Below, piece by piece: positions 1-6,598 of a DNA stretch of 8,344 bases. The position numbers were made by a program, and so were the translations under genes. Origin of the DNA: Myxococcota bacterium (GTDB lineage Bacteria; Myxococcota_A; UBA9160; PR03); NCBI GenBank assembly GCA_030066475.1, contig JASJBO010000330.1:1-8344 (forward strand). Reading direction: 5' to 3'. The notes beneath the pieces are model-generated. The model had not been told where the DNA came from and did not search any database. It saw nothing but the letters and a program-made list of their open reading frames with translations. The stretch's first letter is position 1. The number at the start of each line of letters is the position of its first letter.

Positions 1-1592
1 TAGCCCTTCGCCGCCACCTCGTTGCACTTCTCGACGTAGGGCGGGAAGCCCAGGTACGGCATGAACACGCGCGGCTTCCCCGGGACGTTGGCGCCCAGGT
101 ACCACGAGTTGCAGGTGGGGAAGATCGTCTCGCCGGCGACCTCGTTGACGTGGGCGACCCAGGCGTCCTCGGCCGCGGGCGTCGCCTCGATCCGGTCGGC
201 GCCCTGGTCGCGCATGTAGGCCACGCAGTCGGCGATCCAGTTCACGTGCTGCTCGATCGAGGGCACCATGTTCGAGAGCACCGAGGGGCTCTGCGGGCCG
301 GTGATCGTAAACAGGTTGGGGAAGCCGGCCGTGCCGAGCCCGAGGTAGGTACGCGGCCCCTCGGCCCACTTGTCGCGCAGCGCCCGGCCTCCGCGGCCGC
401 GGATGTCGACCTTGAGCAGCGAACCGGTCATGGCGTCGAAGCCGGTGGCGAACACGATGGCATCGAGCTCGTAGCTGCGCTGGCGGGTGCGCAGTCCCTT
501 GGCCGTGATCGCCTCGATCGGCGCGCTGGCCACGTCGACCAGCGTGACGTCGTCGCGGTTGAACGTCGCGAAGTAGTCGGTGTCGACGCACAGCCGCTTG
601 CAGCCCACCATCGTGTCGGGGCTCAGCAGCTCGGCCACCCCGGGGTCGCGCACGATCTCGCGGATCTTGCGTCGCAGGAACTCGGCGATGGTCGCGTTCG
701 CCTCCGGGTTGCTGGTGAGGTCGTTGAAGCAGGCCATGAACGGCAGGCCGCCGTGGTCCCAGCGCGCCTGGTACTCGCGCTCGCGCTCCCCGGCGCTCAC
801 GTCCAGCGCCGACTCGTCGCGGGTCCGCGTGTCGAGCCCGAAGCCCTGGAGCGCGTTGCGCGCGCGGAACTCGGCATACTCGGCCTTGACCCGGCGCTGC
901 ACCTCGGGGTCGAGCGGCGCGTTGTGCGCCGGTACCGAGTAGTTGGGCGTACGCTGGAAGACGTAGAGGTGCGCGGCCTGCTGGGCGATGAGGGGGATCG
1001 ACTGGATCGCCGAGGAGCCCGTCCCGATCACGCCCACGCGCTGGCCGCTGAAGTCGACCCCCTCGTGGGGCCACTGCCCGGTGTGGTACCAGGCCCCGCG
1101 GAAGTCCTCGAGCCCGGGGAAGTCGGGTCGGTTGGCGGACGACAGGCAGCCGGTGGCCATCACCACGAAGCGCGCCGTGCAGCGCTCGCCGCGCTCGGTC
1201 TCGATCGCCCAGCGGCCAGTCGCCTCGTCGTAGTGCGCGGCAATCACGCGCGTGTCGAACCGGATGTCGCGGCGCAGGTCGAAGCGGTCGGTCACGTGCT
1301 CGAGGTAGCGGAGGATCTCGGGCTGGGCGGCGTAGCGTTCGGTCCACTCCCATTCCTGCTGGAGCTCGTCGGAGAACTGGTAGGAGTACTCCATGCTCTC
1401 GACGTCGCAGCGCGCGCCCGGGTAGCGGTTCCAGTACCAGGTGCCGCCCACGCCGCCGCCCGCCTCGAAGACGCGCGCCCGCAGGCCGAGCCCGCGCAGC
1501 CGGTGCAGCATGTAGAGGCCGGCGAAGCCGGCGCCGACGACCACCGCGTCGAGCTCGCCGCCGCCCTGGGGATCGGCGTGGGGATCGGACAT
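1..1592 (-). CDS. Type I Baeyer-Villiger flavin monooxygenase (C-terminus cut by window start)
   Basis: This is a flavin-dependent NADPH monooxygenase of the type I Baeyer-Villiger family, which inserts one oxygen next to a ketone carbonyl to make an ester or lactone; it should be cytosolic. I read 530 codons from ATG 1592, and the frame is still open at the edge. The FAD Rossmann motif GAGFAG lies at residues 20-25 and the BVMO motif GGTWYWNRYPGARCD at 49-63. The family fingerprint FxGxxxHxxxW is exact at 164-174 (FRGAWYHTGQW). The NADP Rossmann motif GTGSSA is at 190-195, the likely catalytic Arg is R333 in CKRLCVDTDYF, and ATGFD is at 382-386. Homologues usually end a few residues after the AAKG seen at the edge, so little is missing. 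GGAGGAG sits 9 bases before the ATG, just inside the stop of the upstream methyltransferase gene, so the two are an operon. The substrate (cyclic, steroid or aryl ketone) cannot be told from sequence. Family is near certain. Confidence 0.96.
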   Translation of the reverse strand, partial: MSDPHADPQGGGELDAVVVGAGFAGLYMLHRLRGLGLRARVFEAGGGVGGTWYWNRYPGARCDVESMEYSYQFSDELQQEWEWTERYAAQPEILRYLEHVTDRFDLRRDIRFDTRVIAAHYDEATGRWAIETERGERCTARFVVMATGCLSSANRPDFPGLEDFRGAWYHTGQWPHEGVDFSGQRVGVIGTGSSAIQSIPLIAQQAAHLYVFQRTPNYSVPAHNAPLDPEVQRRVKAEYAEFRARNALQGFGLDTRTRDESALDVSAGEREREYQARWDHGGLPFMACFNDLTSNPEANATIAEFLRRKIREIVRDPGVAELLSPDTMVGCKRLCVDTDYFATFNRDDVTLVDVASAPIEAITAKGLRTRQRSYELDAIVFATGFDAMTGSLLKVDIRGRGGRALRDKWAEGPRTYLGLGTAGFPNLFTITGPQSPSVLSNMVPSIEQHVNWIADCVAYMRDQGADRIEATPAAEDAWVAHVNEVAGETIFPTCNSWYLGANVPGKPRVFMPYLGFPPYVEKCNEVAAKG

Positions 1593-1601
1593 GGCTCGCT
1601 T

Positions 1602-1608
1602 CTCCTCC
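1602..1608 (-). promoter_or_regulatory. Ribosome binding site of the monooxygenase
   Basis: GGAGGAG on the minus strand, 9 bases upstream of ATG 1592. It begins one base after the TGA stop (1612-1610) of the upstream methyltransferase, which fixes the start codon and suggests coupled translation. Confidence 0.85.
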
Positions 1609-1609
1609 G

Positions 1610-2254
<645 letters not shown>

Positions 2255-2263
2255 GGTCGGGGG

Positions 2264-2269
2264 TCCTCC
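2264..2269 (-). promoter_or_regulatory. Ribosome binding site that fixes the GTG start of the methyltransferase
   Basis: GGAGGA on the minus strand, 9 bases before GTG 2254. It is the reason for preferring this GTG over the upstream in-frame ATG at 2353, which has no such site. Confidence 0.8.
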
Positions 2270-2290
2270 GCGGGCGCGGAGGCTCAAGGT

Positions 2291-2312
2291 AGCCCGGGCC
2301 GACGCCCGGGCT
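2291..2312. repeat. Perfect inverted repeat in the divergent intergenic region
   Basis: AGCCCGGGC, a four-base CGAC loop, then GCCCGGGCT: a perfect 9-base-pair stem. It sits between the divergent methyltransferase (start 2254) and membrane-protein (start 2374) genes, so it is not downstream of any stop codon and has no T tract. A simple terminator is therefore unlikely. An operator, or a hairpin in one of the two 5' leaders, would fit the position. Base composition alone makes short GC palindromes fairly common here, so its function is uncertain. Confidence 0.55.
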
Positions 2313-2362
2313 CCACATGCAGGGCGAGGCGTGCTGTCCCACCATGCGGGCATCCCCTGCGC

Positions 2363-2368
2363 GGAGGA
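2363..2368 (+). promoter_or_regulatory. Ribosome binding site that fixes a TTG start
   Basis: GGAGGA lies 5 bases before TTG 2374. The two upstream in-frame ATG codons (2317 and 2344) have no comparable site, so this is the main evidence for a TTG start of the membrane protein. Confidence 0.65.
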
Positions 2369-2373
2369 ACGGC

Positions 2374-3540
2374 TTGAACGACCTGCTGGTGTTCGGTGTG
2401 TTCGCGGGCCTCGCGGCCGTCGTCGTGCTCGCGGCGATCCTCCACGCGCGCCGCAAACGCCGCCGAGACCGGCAGCGGCTCTCCACCCTGGCCGCCGACC
2501 TCGAGGCCGAGACGGTCGCCTCGGGTGGGCACTATCGGGCCGAGCTCGACGGTCGGACCTACGACTTCGCGTACTCCGAGGGCAGCCGGAACAGCCCGTC
2601 GCACCTGATCGTCCGGGTCGACTGCCCCTCGCCGGGCAGCTTCAGGCTGCGGCCCGAGAACGGGTTCGACCGCGTCTTCAAGCGCCTCGGGATCGCGGTC
2701 GAGATCCAGACCGGCGACCGCGAGTTCGACGCCGCCACCTACGTCTCGACCGACGAGGTGCCCTTCACGCAGCGCTTCCTCGCCGCCTCCGAGAAGCGAC
2801 GCGCCGTGCTGGAGCTGATCGAGCGGGGCTTCCGGGAGATCTCGCACGACGGCCGGACGATGCAGGCGAAGTGCGCCCCCTTCGCACTCGAGCCGGGCTC
2901 GAACCGACCGGTGATCGAGGACGCGGTGCGGCGTCTCGCGTCGCTCTGCGAGGCGATGCCCGAAGACACTTACGAGGGACGACTCGGCGGCACCTCGGCC
3001 TGGAAGTGGCGGCGCCGCTTCGCCCTCGGGGTGGCGAGCGCGAGCGCCGTGATCGGGATCGGACTGATGCTGTGGGGGTCGCACGCCTACCCGCCGCTCG
3101 ACGCCGGCGACCTGCTGCGGCTCTCGCTGCGCTACTCGGTCCCGGCGCTGCTCGGGTTCCTGGTCCTGTCGGTGGTCCTGCTCAAGGGACGCTCGTCCTC
3201 TCACCGGGACCTCGCGCTGGTCCTGCTCGCCAGCTCGGTGGGTGCGATCGTCGGCGGCTTCGGGGGCTTCGCGGTGGCGAACGGGTCCCTCGACCGCGGG
3301 GCGGCGACGTCGCACGACGCCGCCGTGCTCGCGCGGCGCAAGACGTCGGGCCGCAGCGAGAGCCACTACGTCACGGTCGCGTCGTGGCGCGCAGACCGCG
3401 ATCGGGAGGAGCTCGACGTCTCGCGCCGGCTGTACGAGGCGGCGGGAGCAGAGGGCGCCCGGCTGCGGGTGACGACCCGGCCCGGGCAGCTCGGCTTCGA
3501 GTGGATCGAGGCCCTCGCGGTGCTCCCGCCCGATCGCTAG
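2374..3540 (+). CDS. Four-helix membrane protein of unknown family
   Basis: I do not recognise this family. From TTG 2374 the product is 388 residues. Hydrophobic segments lie at about residues 4-23, 216-235, 255-271 and 280-303. The first is followed by a strongly basic stretch (HARRKRRRDRQR), which should stay in the cytoplasm. Between helices 1 and 2 is a soluble domain of about 190 residues, including RPENGFDRVFKRLGI and QTGDREFDAATY. A charged tail of about 85 residues follows helix 4. If the first helix runs outside to inside, the large domain is cytoplasmic. Starts at ATG 2344 or 2317 are in frame but lack a ribosome site. The stop overlaps the stop of the convergent carboxyltransferase in a shared CTAG. 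Codon use and the alternation of helices and charged segments make it a real gene; its function is open. Confidence 0.82.
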   Translation: MNDLLVFGVFAGLAAVVVLAAILHARRKRRRDRQRLSTLAADLEAETVASGGHYRAELDGRTYDFAYSEGSRNSPSHLIVRVDCPSPGSFRLRPENGFDRVFKRLGIAVEIQTGDREFDAATYVSTDEVPFTQRFLAASEKRRAVLELIERGFREISHDGRTMQAKCAPFALEPGSNRPVIEDAVRRLASLCEAMPEDTYEGRLGGTSAWKWRRRFALGVASASAVIGIGLMLWGSHAYPPLDAGDLLRLSLRYSVPALLGFLVLSVVLLKGRSSSHRDLALVLLASSVGAIVGGFGGFAVANGSLDRGAATSHDAAVLARRKTSGRSESHYVTVASWRADRDREELDVSRRLYEAAGAEGARLRVTTRPGQLGFEWIEALAVLPPDR

Positions 3541-5099
3541 GGCCGCTGTGTATAGCTCCGCCGGCCCTCGCGTACCGCGGCGCGCCGCTGCGGCTCGACC
3601 TCGTCGATCCAGTCGCACAGCACGCGGCGGGTCTGGCGCGGGTCGATCAGGTGGTGCACGCCGAAGTCCTCGGCACGCGGGAACACCGACTGTGCCGCGG
3701 CAAGCTCCTCCTCGAGCTCGGCGCGGCGCGCCTCGGGGTCGGGCGCCGCGGCGATCTCGCGGCCGTAGGCCAGCGCCACGCCGCCCTCGACCGGCAGCGC
3801 GCCCCCCTGCGCCGAGGGCCAGGCGACCACCGTGGCGTCCGGTCCCAGGTGGATGCCGGTCGCCACGCCGAACACGCGGCGCAGCACCACCGCCACCCAG
3901 GGGACGCGCGTCTGGAGCACGGCGAACATCGCCTCCATGCCGTAGCGGATGGTGCCGGCGCGCTCGGCCTCGGGCCCGATCCAGAAGCCCGGCTCGTCCA
4001 CCAGGCTCACCACCGGCAGGTGGAAGGCGTCGCACAGCTCGGCGAAGCGGCGCACCTTCCGGGCGCCCTCGGCCGTCATCGAGCCGCCCTGGTGGAAGCA
4101 GTCGTTGGCGAGCACGCCGACCGGCTGTCCCGCCAGGCGCGCGAGGCCGGTGACCTGCGAGCGCCCGTAGCCGGGCGTGAGCTCGAAGAAGGAGCCGCGG
4201 TCCACCACCAGCTCGATCACGCGCCGCACCTTGTAGGCCCGGCGCCGCTCGCGCGGGACGATCGAGAGCAGCTCGTCCTCGACGCGATCGGGCGGGTCGT
4301 CGCAGGCGGCGACGGGGGGCGCCTCCCAGACGTTTGCGGGCAGGTAGGACAGGAAGGAGCGGATCTGGCGCAGTGCATCCGCCTCGTCCACCGCCACGTT
4401 GTTCACCACCCCGCTGCGCCCGTGCACCTGCGCGCCGCCCAGCTCCTCCTTGGTCACCGGCTTCCCGAAGGCGCGCTCCACCAGCACCGGCCCGCCGGTC
4501 AGCACCTGCGCGGTGTCGCGCGTCATCACCGAGAAGTGCGAGGCGACCAGCCGGGCGGCGGGGAAGCCGGCGACCGGCCCCAGCGCCGCGCACGCCACCG
4601 GCACGCTGGCGAGCGCCTCCATGCAGAGCAGGTTGAGCGGCGAGGACGAGACCAGGTCGTAGCCGGAGCGCCCGCGCACGCCCGTGGCACCCGAGACCGT
4701 GGCGCCCCCACCCTCGAGCAGCCGCACCAGCGGAACGCGCCGCTGGATCGCGAGCTCGTCGGCGTACTGCCCCTTGCGCAGGCCAGCCGGCGAGTAGGCG
4801 CCGCCGCGAATGGTGAAGTCGTCGCCCGCCACGACGCAGGGCCGGCCGTCGATGCGCGCGGTGCCGAGCACCAGGTTGGAGGGCTGGAAGCCGATGAGGC
4901 GCCCGTCGGCGTCGCGCTCGCCCACGCCGGCGATCGCGCCGTGCTCGCGGAAGCTCTCGGCGTCCACCAGCGTCGCGATGCGCTCGCGCGCGGTGAGCCG
5001 CCCGCGCGCGTGCTGGCGCTCGACCGCCTCGGCGCCCCCGTGCTCCTGCGCCAGCGCCTGGCGTCGCTCGATCTCCTCGACCTCGGGCTTCCAGCTCAT
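3537..5099 (-). CDS. Acyl-CoA carboxylase, carboxyltransferase (beta) subunit
   Basis: A 520-residue biotin-dependent carboxyltransferase of the PccB/MccB type (crotonase fold). It moves CO2 from carboxybiotin to an acyl-CoA in the cytosol. The N-terminal half has the family pattern RQHARGRLTARERI at 28-41, then GDDFTIRGGAYSP at 92-104, LLEGGGATVSG at 127-137 and TKEELGGAQVHGRSG at 216-230. The C-terminal half has NDCFHQGGSMTAEGARK at 332-348, DEPGFWIGPEAERAGTIRYG at 368-387, VVAWPSAQGG at 424-433 and the typical ending GVHHLIDPRQTRRVL at 480-494. Length is normal. ATG 5099 opens MSWKPEVEEIERR, as homologues do, but has no ribosome site. By my alignment, G415 replaces the Asp that favours propionyl-CoA in PccB enzymes, so the substrate may differ. 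No biotin carboxylase or biotin carrier gene is in the window. Its stop overlaps the convergent membrane-protein gene. Family is certain, substrate is not. Confidence 0.95.
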   Translation of the reverse strand: MSWKPEVEEIERRQALAQEHGGAEAVERQHARGRLTARERIATLVDAESFREHGAIAGVGERDADGRLIGFQPSNLVLGTARIDGRPCVVAGDDFTIRGGAYSPAGLRKGQYADELAIQRRVPLVRLLEGGGATVSGATGVRGRSGYDLVSSSPLNLLCMEALASVPVACAALGPVAGFPAARLVASHFSVMTRDTAQVLTGGPVLVERAFGKPVTKEELGGAQVHGRSGVVNNVAVDEADALRQIRSFLSYLPANVWEAPPVAACDDPPDRVEDELLSIVPRERRRAYKVRRVIELVVDRGSFFELTPGYGRSQVTGLARLAGQPVGVLANDCFHQGGSMTAEGARKVRRFAELCDAFHLPVVSLVDEPGFWIGPEAERAGTIRYGMEAMFAVLQTRVPWVAVVLRRVFGVATGIHLGPDATVVAWPSAQGGALPVEGGVALAYGREIAAAPDPEARRAELEEELAAAQSVFPRAEDFGVHHLIDPRQTRRVLCDWIDEVEPQRRAAVREGRRSYTQRP

Positions 5100-5201
5100 C
5101 GCGCGGCGAGCATACCCCGGAGCCGGCCGATCCCCCGCTGGCGCACGGGGCCGGCGGCGGCGGGGCGAGCCGCATGCGTCCGGTTCCGTCATCATCGCCC
5201 G

Positions 5202-6302
5202 ATGCCTGCCTGCAACCGGCTTCCGGAGATCCTCCTGCTGATCGCGTCGCTGGGGGCGCCGCCCGCCTGGGCGCAGGACGCGACGTTCACGGGACTGGGC
5301 GACCTGCCGGGCGGCCCCTTCGAGAGCCGGGCCGGGGGCCTCTCGGACTCCGGTCGTGCGGTGGCGGGCAGCGCGGTCGTGGACGACGCCGGGCGAACGG
5401 AGGCGTTCCTGTGGACGCGCGAGGCCGGCATGGTCGGCCTGGGCGACCTGCCCGGGGGTACGCGGCGCAGCCGCGCGAACGACGTCTCGGCCGACGGCTC
5501 GACGGTCGTGGGAACGGCCACGTCGGAGGCGGGAACCGAGCCGTTCCGCTGGACGCGGCAGGAGGGCATGGTCGGGCTCGGCGACCTCCCGTCGGGTGTC
5601 TTCTCGAGCGAGGCCGCCGCGGTCTCGGCCGACGGGGGCATCGCGGTCGGACGCAGCGAGGCGGTGATCGGCTCGCGCGCCTGGACGCGCGCCTGGCGCT
5701 GGCGCGGCGGCGCCGGGATGGTCGACCTGGGCGACCTGCCCGGTGGAAGCCAGCTCGCCTTCGCGGCCGACGTCTCGGCCGGCGGCGACGTCGTCGTGGG
5801 CCAGGGCTACTCGGCCTCCGGCTTCGAGGCGTTTCGATGGACCGAGGCCGAGGGCATGCGGGGGCTGGGCGATCTTCGCGGGGGCCCGTTCCGCAGCGGC
5901 GCGCTCGCCATCTCGGCCGACGGCTCGGTGGTCGTGGGCTTCGGCACCACGAGCGCCGGCGAGCTGGCGTTCCGCTGGACGCGGTCCGCGGGACTCCGGA
6001 GTCTCGGCGACCTCCCGGGCGGTGCGGTCTCGAGCCGTGCCCACGGCGTCTCGGCCGATGGCGGCGTGGTCGTGGGGACGAGCCACGGCGCCGCGGGCGA
6101 GGAGGCCTTCGTCTGGGACGCGAGCCGCGGCATGCGCAGCGTGCGCGAGCTGCTCGCGGCCGCCGGCGTCGACGTCTCCAGCTGGACGCTGTCGAGCGCG
6201 GTCGCCGTCTCTGCCGACGGGGCTGCAATCGCGGGCGTCGGCATCAACCCGAGCGGCGACACCGAGGCCTGGCTCGCGACGTTGCCGCCCGCCTCGCGAT
6301 AG
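5202..6302 (+). CDS. Exported HAF-repeat protein
   Basis: A 366-residue secreted protein built of HAF-family repeats. Residues 1-24 form a signal peptide (hydrophobic EILLLIASLGAPPAWA, cleavage after AWA). Six tandem units of 46-50 residues follow at 31-78, 79-124, 125-174, 175-220, 221-266 and 267-312. Each unit reads close to GLGDLPGG, then a short variable stretch, VSADGSVVVG, a loop with AG, and FRWT...GM. A divergent seventh unit (313-366) starts VRELLAAAGVDVSSW and keeps VSADG and NPSGDTEAW, the usual end of this family. No autotransporter barrel, PEP-CTERM tail or C-terminal anchor is present, so the product should be periplasmic or released. ATG 5202 is the only start that gives a signal peptide, though no ribosome site precedes it. 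The gene diverges from the carboxyltransferase across 102 bases. The biochemical role of HAF repeats is not known to me. Confidence 0.93.
   Translation: MPACNRLPEILLLIASLGAPPAWAQDATFTGLGDLPGGPFESRAGGLSDSGRAVAGSAVVDDAGRTEAFLWTREAGMVGLGDLPGGTRRSRANDVSADGSTVVGTATSEAGTEPFRWTRQEGMVGLGDLPSGVFSSEAAAVSADGGIAVGRSEAVIGSRAWTRAWRWRGGAGMVDLGDLPGGSQLAFAADVSAGGDVVVGQGYSASGFEAFRWTEAEGMRGLGDLRGGPFRSGALAISADGSVVVGFGTTSAGELAFRWTRSAGLRSLGDLPGGAVSSRAHGVSADGGVVVGTSHGAAGEEAFVWDASRGMRSVRELLAAAGVDVSSWTLSSAVAVSADGAAIAGVGINPSGDTEAWLATLPPASR
5292..6137 (+). repeat. Six tandem 46-50-codon HAF repeats
   Basis: Unit starts are at 5292, 5436, 5574, 5724, 5862 and 6000, each opening on a codon run for GLGDLPGG or a close variant (DLGDLPGG, GLGDLRGG, SLGDLPGG). 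Four units are exactly 46 codons; the first is 48 and the third 50, the third with an extra insert around SRAWTRAW. The regular length and conserved DNA around the LGDL and SADG codons mark the array as tandem duplication of one module. Confidence 0.9.
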
Positions 6303-6320
6303 GAAAAGAAGAGCGAATCT

Positions 6321-6336
6321 TCCGTGAATTCACGGA
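6321..6336. promoter_or_regulatory. Perfect 16-base palindrome after the HAF gene
   Basis: TCCGTGAATTCACGGA reads the same on both strands. It lies 19 bases after the HAF stop and about 100 bases before the small membrane-protein gene, in the most AT-rich part of the window. As RNA it could form a 6-base-pair stem with an AATT loop, but no T tract follows, so it would be a weak terminator. A dimeric repressor or activator site is an equally good reading. Which factor would bind cannot be told. Confidence 0.5.
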
Positions 6337-6386
6337 GTGTCGTTGGGCGGTTCCATGCCGTGCCGGCGCGAGAACGTGACGATCCG

Positions 6387-6421
6387 TGTCGATTCGGGGA
6401 TGAATCCACCCGAATCCGACA
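6387..6421. promoter_or_regulatory. Imperfect dyad next to a possible -10 box
   Basis: Arms TGTCGATTCGGG (6387-6398) and CCCGAATCCGACA (6409-6421) pair across a 10-base spacer with one bulged base; the inner 8 pairs are perfect. The spacer itself holds another GAATCC, so the motif occurs at 6391 (inverted), 6402 and 6412, about one helical turn apart. TACAAT at 6422-6427 directly follows and resembles a -10 box. A protein bound to the dyad would cover the -35 region. This is inference from position and symmetry only. Confidence 0.45.
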
Positions 6422-6436
6422 TACAATCGTCACGAA

Positions 6437-6598
6437 ATGCGAACCGCACCGCTCCACGACAGCCGCGTGCTCGACCTGTCGTCCGTCCTCGGCATCGCGG
6501 CGGGCCTCGGCCTGCTGCTCGCGTCGCTCGACATGCAGTTCCTGGCGCTCCCGGCGTTCGTCCTGCTGGTGCCGAGCCTGCTGTTCGGCCTGCGCTAG
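6437..6598 (+). CDS. 53-residue predicted membrane miniprotein
   Basis: A small open frame of 53 codons with two hydrophobic segments, about residues 15-30 (SSVLGIAAGLGLLLAS) and 34-52 (QFLALPAFVLLVPSLLFGL), a short polar N-terminus and a terminal Arg. All but two sense codons end in G or C, as in the neighbouring genes, whereas the 130 bases just upstream are visibly AT-richer; that change falls at the ATG and supports coding. There is no ribosome site. A TACAAT ends 9 bases before the ATG, so a leaderless or very short-leader transcript is possible. The TAG stop overlaps that of the convergent PEP-CTERM gene in a shared CTAG. I recognise no family. A chance frame is still possible. Confidence 0.6.
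   Translation: MRTAPLHDSRVLDLSSVLGIAAGLGLLLASLDMQFLALPAFVLLVPSLLFGLR

Noticed and set aside
2255..2353. N-terminal extension of the methyltransferase to ATG 2353
   Set aside because: The added residues are low-complexity and cross the divergent intergenic region. GTG 2254 has a strong, well-spaced ribosome site.
2284..5175. A 963-codon minus-strand frame
   Set aside because: Arg/Ala/Gly-rich translation without domains, overlapping two clear genes in other frames. GC-rich DNA seldom contains stop codons in such frames.
5100..5201. GC-rich imperfect inverted repeat around 5120-5160
   Set aside because: The pairing needs a bulge and consists mainly of CCGG/CCCC runs, which are expected at this composition.
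5100..6086. Upstream extension of the carboxyltransferase by over 300 residues
   Set aside because: The extension runs antisense to the HAF gene and has no family resemblance, while homologues begin at MSW-like N-termini matching ATG 5099.
2331..6302. A 1323-codon plus-strand frame that looks like a giant fusion ending in HAF repeats
   Set aside because: Its first 957 codons run out of frame through the membrane-protein gene and antisense to the carboxyltransferase. Only the part from ATG 5202, which opens with a signal peptide, is a real gene.
6321..6336. Calling the palindrome a firm rho-independent terminator
   Set aside because: The stem would be only 6 base pairs and no T run follows, so I list it as an unassigned regulatory palindrome.
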